Source: Actinomycetota bacterium | Lineage (GTDB): Bacteria; Actinomycetota; Actinomycetes; Nanopelagicales; Nanopelagicaceae | Reading direction: 5' to 3' | DNA length: 27,398 nt | Assembly: GCA_947496345.1 (NCBI GenBank) | Contig: CANMCL010000004.1 | Location: forward strand, 1-27,398 | Shown here: in pieces, positions 23,463 through 27,398 of the stretch | How the letters are laid out: every line of letters starts with the position of its first letter | Position numbering within the stretch: the first letter of the stretch is position 1 | Notes under the pieces: model-generated | Database searches by the model: none | Told to the model about the DNA's origin: nothing | What the model saw: only the letters and a program-made list of their open reading frames with translations | Made by a program: the position numbers and the translations under genes

Positions 23463-23851
23463 TGCTCGCACCCGATTCTGTCGGGCGCACCTTCGCTGGT
23501 GCTGATTCCATCGCAATTACCCAATCTGAAATTGATGCCTTCGCGGCCGTAATTGGCGAAACTGATACATCTGTTGCACCACCAACATTCACAATTCGTA
23601 TTTCACTTGATCAATTCCAAAGTATTTTAACTAAGCCAGAAATTGGTTTGGATTGGTCACGCTTAGTTCATGGCGATCAAAAGTTTGAAGTATTTGCTCC
23701 CGTAAAGGCTGGCGATAACCTGCGCTGTTCTGCAACTATTGAAAGCTATCGCGTTGCAGCCGGTAATGAAATCGTTAGTGTGCGCTCGGATTTATACCGC
23801 GGCGAAGATTTAGTTATCTCTTCCTGGTCAACGCTGGTGGTGCGCGCATGA
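23462..23851 (+). CDS. MaoC-type dehydratase subunit, HadA/UPF0336-like
   Basis: A 129-residue hot-dog-fold protein of the MaoC N-terminal/FAS1-like dehydratase type, the non-catalytic partner of the HadAB heterodimer. [51 protein letters not shown] and VSVRSDLYRGEDLVISSWST are family-like. It probably helps position the acyl chain during dehydration of (3R)-hydroxyacyl thioesters. I start it at the ATG overlapping the rpmG stop; an in-frame extension back into rpmG is an artefact. It overlaps hadB by four bases. Mycobacteria use the homologues in mycolic-acid FAS-II; in an organism without mycolates the acyl substrate is open. Confidence 0.88.
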   Translation: MLAPDSVGRTFAGADSIAITQSEIDAFAAVIGETDTSVAPPTFTIRISLDQFQSILTKPEIGLDWSRLVHGDQKFEVFAPVKAGDNLRCSATIESYRVAAGNEIVSVRSDLYRGEDLVISSWSTLVVRA

Positions 23852-24246
23852 TTAACGTCGGTTCCGCCATTCCTGAAAAGATTGTCTATCTAGATCGTGC
23901 TTTGCTAAAGGCCTATGCCGATGCCAGCGGCGACCAAAATCCAATTCATCAAAACGAAGAATTTGCGCTCTCTGTGGGCCTGCCAAATGTGATCGCCCAC
24001 GGAATGCTGACAATGGCACTTGTCGGAAAGTATGTAACCGATTGGTCAGGCGGTTCTGCCAGTGTTAAAGAATTTGGCGCTCGATTTATCAAGCCAGTTA
24101 TTGTCCCTGCAGGCGAAAAAGTTGATCTGACAATCAACGCAATTGTGGTTGAAGTAAATGGTGAAGAAATCAAAATAGATCTCGTTGCGACATCAGCCGG
24201 CGTCAAGGTGCTGGGCATGGCAAAAGCGGTTGTCATTAAGAAATGA
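23848..24246 (+). CDS. MaoC-type dehydratase catalytic subunit, HadB-like
   Basis: A 132-residue hot-dog protein with the hydratase-2 catalytic motif: Asp29 and His34 in YADASGDQNPIHQNEEFA, then NVIAHGMLTMALVGKYVTDW. It would dehydrate (3R)-hydroxyacyl-ACP or -CoA as a heterodimer with the preceding HadA-like subunit. The ATGA overlap on both sides shows tight co-translation with hadA and with the glycosyltransferase-like gene after it. The rpmG-hadA-hadB-murB neighbourhood is a known actinobacterial cluster. Confidence 0.92.
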   Translation: MINVGSAIPEKIVYLDRALLKAYADASGDQNPIHQNEEFALSVGLPNVIAHGMLTMALVGKYVTDWSGGSASVKEFGARFIKPVIVPAGEKVDLTINAIVVEVNGEEIKIDLVATSAGVKVLGMAKAVVIKK

Positions 24247-25130
24247 GTGAAGCAAAGAGCAAGGAAGTCCTGGCGCAAGAAAGATTGGATGCGCGAGCAG
24301 CGAAGGATTTTGCTAAAGCAGATCAATTGCGTGATCAGATCGCAGCACTTGGCTTTGAAGTAATTGATGTCGCTGGTGGCTTTGAATTTCGAGAGAAAGA
24401 ACGCTTTCCAACCTACGCTTCAACGCGCGATATCAAAGCCATAAAAGTGAATGGCAATATCGCAATCACAATGATTATCGATGGTTTTACAGCAGATGCC
24501 GCCGAAACTGTGCGCGCCATCAAGGCGCACACCGATACTCCGATTATCGCTCTGGTCAGCGGAGATCCGGCCGAGCTCGTGGAAGAAATTGATCTGCAAT
24601 TTCATTTGATTTCAATAACTGAGAACTTTGGCTGGGGCGAAAACGCCAATGCGTTGTTAAAGAATATTTCTTCAAAATTCCTAGTCGTAATGGATCCATC
24701 GACCAGGTTCACCGGTGACGCGATATCCCTAGTTATGACAGAGTTAAGTAAAGGCGAATTCAGCGCCGTTGGTTGGCGTGGCGGTTTGGTAAATACCGAG
24801 GATGAATGGCGCAGCGTTGATGACAAGGGCGCTGGCGAAGTAGATGTGCTCTTTAGCTACTTTTTGGCGCTTAATGTGCAAGATGCAACAAATGCAGGTG
24901 GATTTAACAATCGCGCAATTTATTACCGCAATGCAGATATCGAATTTTCATTGCGTTTGCGCCAATCAAATGGTCGGCTATTGCAGATAGATCTGCCGCT
25001 TGAACAAGCGCGTCACCACGGTTATTACGACACCGAGGAAGAATTTCGAGAGATCCAATCAAAGAAGAATTACGACCGCATCCTCGAGCGCTTCAGGGGC
25101 AAAAGCGCAATATTAAGCCCACGCAGGTAA
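24243..25130 (+). CDS. Glycosyltransferase family 2-like protein with N-terminal CysRS-tail-like helix domain
   Basis: The 295 residues have two parts. Residues 1-50 (ERLDARAAKDFAKADQLRDQ then LGFEVIDVAGGFEFRE) closely resemble the C-terminal helical tail of cysteinyl-tRNA synthetases, the R-x-x-A-R-x-x-K-D-F/W-x-x-A-D-x-L-R-D pattern. From about residue 70 a GT-A/GT2-like domain follows: AITMIIDGFTADAAETVRAI, NFGWGENANALLKNISSKFL, VVMDPSTRFTGDAISLVMTE and later FNNRAIYYRNADIEFSLRLR. The usual DxD is DPS here. A sugar transferase acting on the cell envelope is possible, in keeping with murB next door, but donor and acceptor are unknown and the enzyme could be degenerate. It starts by ATGA overlap with hadB and ends nine bases before murB. 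Confidence 0.72.
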   Translation: MSEAKSKEVLAQERLDARAAKDFAKADQLRDQIAALGFEVIDVAGGFEFREKERFPTYASTRDIKAIKVNGNIAITMIIDGFTADAAETVRAIKAHTDTPIIALVSGDPAELVEEIDLQFHLISITENFGWGENANALLKNISSKFLVVMDPSTRFTGDAISLVMTELSKGEFSAVGWRGGLVNTEDEWRSVDDKGAGEVDVLFSYFLALNVQDATNAGGFNNRAIYYRNADIEFSLRLRQSNGRLLQIDLPLEQARHHGYYDTEEEFREIQSKKNYDRILERFRGKSAILSPRR

Positions 25131-25133
25131 CCT
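25128..25133 (+). promoter_or_regulatory. Putative leaderless -10 element of murB
   Basis: TAACCT fits TANNNT, shares its first three bases with the stop codon of the preceding gene, and ends six bases before the murB ATG, which has no Shine-Dalgarno. This is the same spacing as for copC. No good -35 is seen. Confidence 0.35.
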
Positions 25134-25139
25134 GTACTC

Positions 25140-26159
25140 ATGGCCGAACTCCGTCACTACACCAGCTTGCGCGTTGGCGGGCCTGCCAAAAAATTCGTGG
25201 ATGCTCACAACGAAAAAGAGATTGTCGCTGCGATAGAAGCGGCTGGTGATTCACCAATTCTTATCATCGGCGGCGGCACCAATATTTTGGTCGCAGATGA
25301 CGGGTTTGATGGCACAGTAATTCGCATCACCAATAAATCACTTGAAGCCGAGATAGATGCTTGCAGTGGCGCCACACTTTCGATTGGCGCTGGCGAGAGT
25401 TGGGATGATTTTGTTAAATCAACCGTTGCGCGTGGCTTCGCCGGACTTGAAACTCTAAGCGGAATTCCGGGCTCAGTAGGCGCATCACCAATTCAAAACA
25501 TTGGCGCATATGGCCACGAAGTAAGTGAGTTTATTACTCGTGTTCGCACATACGATCGCCAAAAGAAAGAGATTAAGACCTTCACAAATGAAGAGTGCCA
25601 ATTTTCTTACCGTAACTCTTATTTCAAGGCACATCCCGGACGTTACGTAGTAATCGAAGTTCAATTCCAATTGCGTATGGGCGTGGAATCAAATCCAATT
25701 ACCTATGCTGAATTGGCTAAAAAATTGGAGATCGGTGTCGGCGAAAAAGCGTCGGTTGTCGCAACCCGTAAAGCAGTACTTGAACTCCGTGCTGCCAAAG
25801 GAATGTTGTTAAATCCCAGCGATCGCGATTCTTGGTCTGCGGGTTCTTTCTTTACTAATCCAATAATTGATGCGGCAACAGCTGCAAAACTTCCGGCAGA
25901 TGCACCGCGTTGGCCACAAGCAGATGGCCGAATTAAAACGAGCGCTGCTTGGTTAATTGAGCACTCAGGAATTAAGAAAGGCGATTCTTTCGGGGGAGCC
26001 CGTGTATCAAGCAAACATGTTTTAGCTCTGACCAACGCAGCCAATGCAACCGCTCAAGATATTGCTAGCCTGGCGAAAAGCGCACAAAAGCACGTTGAAG
26101 ATGCTTTCGGAATTACCTTAGAACCAGAAGTAAATCTGATTGGTCTTAACCTTCAGTAA
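25140..26159 (+). CDS. murB: UDP-N-acetylenolpyruvoylglucosamine reductase
   Basis: Reduces enolpyruvyl-UDP-GlcNAc to UDP-MurNAc with NADPH and FAD, the second committed step of peptidoglycan precursor synthesis in the cytoplasm. The 339 residues include the FAD-binding [15 protein letters not shown] and [40 protein letters not shown], and FSYRNSYFK with Arg158 and Tyr-loop residues. [10 protein letters not shown] has the proton-donor Ser236, and the C-terminal LEPEVNLIG has Glu330. These match the E. coli-type (type I) MurB. Its 3' end overlaps the convergent aminotransferase by 14 bases. Confidence 0.97.
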   Translation: MAELRHYTSLRVGGPAKKFVDAHNEKEIVAAIEAAGDSPILIIGGGTNILVADDGFDGTVIRITNKSLEAEIDACSGATLSIGAGESWDDFVKSTVARGFAGLETLSGIPGSVGASPIQNIGAYGHEVSEFITRVRTYDRQKKEIKTFTNEECQFSYRNSYFKAHPGRYVVIEVQFQLRMGVESNPITYAELAKKLEIGVGEKASVVATRKAVLELRAAKGMLLNPSDRDSWSAGSFFTNPIIDAATAAKLPADAPRWPQADGRIKTSAAWLIEHSGIKKGDSFGGARVSSKHVLALTNAANATAQDIASLAKSAQKHVEDAFGITLEPEVNLIGLNLQ

Positions 26160-27342
26160 GTAATTTCTTTATTCTGCCAATGCCTTCGACGATATCTTCA
26201 TCACTTGTGGCATAAGAAAAACGTAAGTATCCAGATGGACCAAATGCTTCACCCGGAACTGCTGCGACTTCAACTTCTTCCAAAATTAGCGTCGCTAGCT
26301 CAGCAGAAGTCTTTGGAGTTTTGCCGCGAATGGTCTTACCGAGAACGCCTTTAACTGATGGATAAACATAGAAAGCACCAGTTGGAGTTGGGCAGACAAA
26401 TCCAGGAATTTCATTTAACAAGCCAACGATTAACTTGCGGCGACGATCAAATGCTTCACCCATCTTGTGCACTGCAGATAGATCACCAGTGAGCGCTGCA
26501 ATCGCGGCACGCTGTGAAACGTTAGAAACATTTGAAGAAAGATGTGACTGTAAGTTTGTAGCGGCCTTAATCGCATCTTTTGGACCGATCATCCAGCCGA
26601 CGCGCCAACCAGTCATTGCATAAGTCTTGGCGACACCGTTGATGATGATGCAAGTATCTGCCAGCCCCGGGACAAGCACCGGCAGCGATGGTGCAGTTGC
26701 ACCGTCATAAAGTAAATGTTCGTAAATCTCATCTGAGATAACCCAAATATTATTTTTTAGCGCCCATTCGCCAATCGCTTTAACCTGCTCAACTGAGTAA
26801 ACCGAACCAGTTGGGTTAGACGGCGAACAAAATAAAAGCGCTTTTGTCTTTGGTGTGCGAGCAGCTTCTAATTGCTCGACAGTTACCAAATAGTTTTGCG
26901 TTTCATCAGCAAAAACTTCAACTGATTTTCCTCCAGCTAGCTGTACGCACTCTGGATAAGTAGTCCAATATGGTGATGGTAAAAGAACTTCATCACCAGG
27001 ATCAATGATTGTGGCAAATGCTTGATAAACCGCTTGCTTTCCGCCGTTGGTGACAAGTACTTGATCTGCAGTGATTGCATAATTTGAATCGCGCTTTGTT
27101 TTTGCAACTATTGCTTCGCGCATTTCTGGCAAACCAGCCGCAGGTGTGTAGCGATGGTTTGCAACAACTTTTGTAGCAGCCGCAGCGGCTTCAACAATGT
27201 AATCGGGAGTTGGAAAATCAGGTTCGCCAGCGCCGAAACCAATCACTGGGCGACCGGCTGCCTTCAAGGCTTTCGCCTTTGCATCAACTGCCAAAGTGGC
27301 CGATTCTGCGATTGCTGCGATTCGTGCGGAAACTCTGCTCAT
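26146..27342 (-). CDS. aspC: Class I aminotransferase, aspartate aminotransferase type
   Basis: This PLP-dependent enzyme of 398 residues transfers amino groups between aspartate (or aromatic amino acids) and 2-oxoglutarate. Fold-type I features are complete: [14 protein letters not shown] near the N-terminus, [26 protein letters not shown] (cofactor phosphate), [17 protein letters not shown] (Asn176), SDEIYEHL (Asp204, Tyr207), the PLP lysine Lys239 in [16 protein letters not shown], and the substrate-carboxylate Arg in [13 protein letters not shown]. The length and start pattern ([20 protein letters not shown]) match the actinobacterial AspC/AspB group near murB and secE. The ATG has no obvious Shine-Dalgarno. 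The 56 bases before it (27343-27398) hold no gene I can support. Confidence 0.93.
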   Translation of the reverse strand: MSRVSARIAAIAESATLAVDAKAKALKAAGRPVIGFGAGEPDFPTPDYIVEAAAAATKVVANHRYTPAAGLPEMREAIVAKTKRDSNYAITADQVLVTNGGKQAVYQAFATIIDPGDEVLLPSPYWTTYPECVQLAGGKSVEVFADETQNYLVTVEQLEAARTPKTKALLFCSPSNPTGSVYSVEQVKAIGEWALKNNIWVISDEIYEHLLYDGATAPSLPVLVPGLADTCIIINGVAKTYAMTGWRVGWMIGPKDAIKAATNLQSHLSSNVSNVSQRAAIAALTGDLSAVHKMGEAFDRRRKLIVGLLNEIPGFVCPTPTGAFYVYPSVKGVLGKTIRGKTPKTSAELATLILEEVEVAAVPGEAFGPSGYLRFSYATSDEDIVEGIGRIKKLLTEG

Positions 27343-27398
27343 AGGTGAAGTCTGCCCTATACGAGCGCAAAATTGAGCGCGAGTTTTACCTACCCCCC

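Noticed and set aside
1..27398. CRISPR arrays, insertion sequences, rRNA genes, toxin-antitoxin pairs
   Set aside because: No regularly spaced repeats, transposase or integrase motifs, rRNA segments or recognisable small toxin/antitoxin genes were seen in either strand.

Overview
The window looks like a chromosomal segment of a small-genome, moderately low-GC actinobacterium. The best guess is a freshwater Nanopelagicales (acI: Planktophila/Nanopelagicus-like) relative. The order nuoKLMN - polyprenyl synthase, followed by tRNA-Tyr and by tRNA-Thr - tRNA-Met - rpmG - hadA/hadB - murB, is a known actinobacterial backbone. Genes are packed tightly: ATGA or TAATG overlaps are common, two convergent gene pairs overlap at their 3' ends, and several starts lack a Shine-Dalgarno and have a -10-like TANNNT at leaderless distance. 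The genus assignment is inference; no rRNA or phylogeny is available here.

Layout. 1-6038: end of the NADH dehydrogenase I operon (nuoK tail, nuoL, nuoM, nuoN) running into a long-chain polyprenyl diphosphate synthase, probably for the menaquinone tail. 6006-7385 (minus): a RarD/EamA permease and YajQ. 7488-8009: an orphan CopC-type periplasmic copper protein. 8070-8154: tRNA-Tyr. 8220-10597: a membrane-anchored Lcl_C/DUF1566 protein, a cytoplasmic NHL/beta-propeller protein and a PsiE-family membrane protein. 10811-13323: a three-gene polar-amino-acid-type ABC importer (lipoprotein, permease, ATPase). 13374-20681: the centrepiece, a six-gene operon. 20695-22981: a FUSC-type membrane protein, a 40-residue Cys-rich protein and a quinone oxidoreductase. 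23029-26159: tRNA-Thr, tRNA-Met, rpmG, two MaoC/Had dehydratase subunits, a CysRS-tail/GT2 fusion and murB. 26146-27342 (minus): aspartate/aromatic-type aminotransferase.

The most interesting part is 13374-20681: mtnA (methylthioribose-1-P isomerase), a class II aldolase-SDR fusion, mtnK (methylthioribose kinase), a split transketolase (N and C subunits) and a RuBisCO-like protein (RLP). MtnK and MtnA would convert 5-methylthioribose (or 5-deoxyribose) to the ribulose 1-phosphate. The aldolase half would then give DHAP plus (methylthio)acetaldehyde, handled by the SDR half. None of the MtnB/C/D genes of the classical methionine salvage pathway is present. The RLP and the TPP-dependent split transketolase are not part of either described shunt in this combination. 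A testable idea is that the RLP isomerises the ribulose 1-phosphate to a 1-substituted xylulose 5-phosphate, which the transketolase then cleaves. The RLP keeps the base lysine and carbamate lysine of the family but has K-D-D-H where carboxylating RuBisCO has K-D-D-E, so CO2 fixation is not expected.

No insertion sequence, integrase, CRISPR array or rRNA was seen. The only gene-free stretch over about 300 bases (22982-23291) holds two tRNAs and an inverted repeat.
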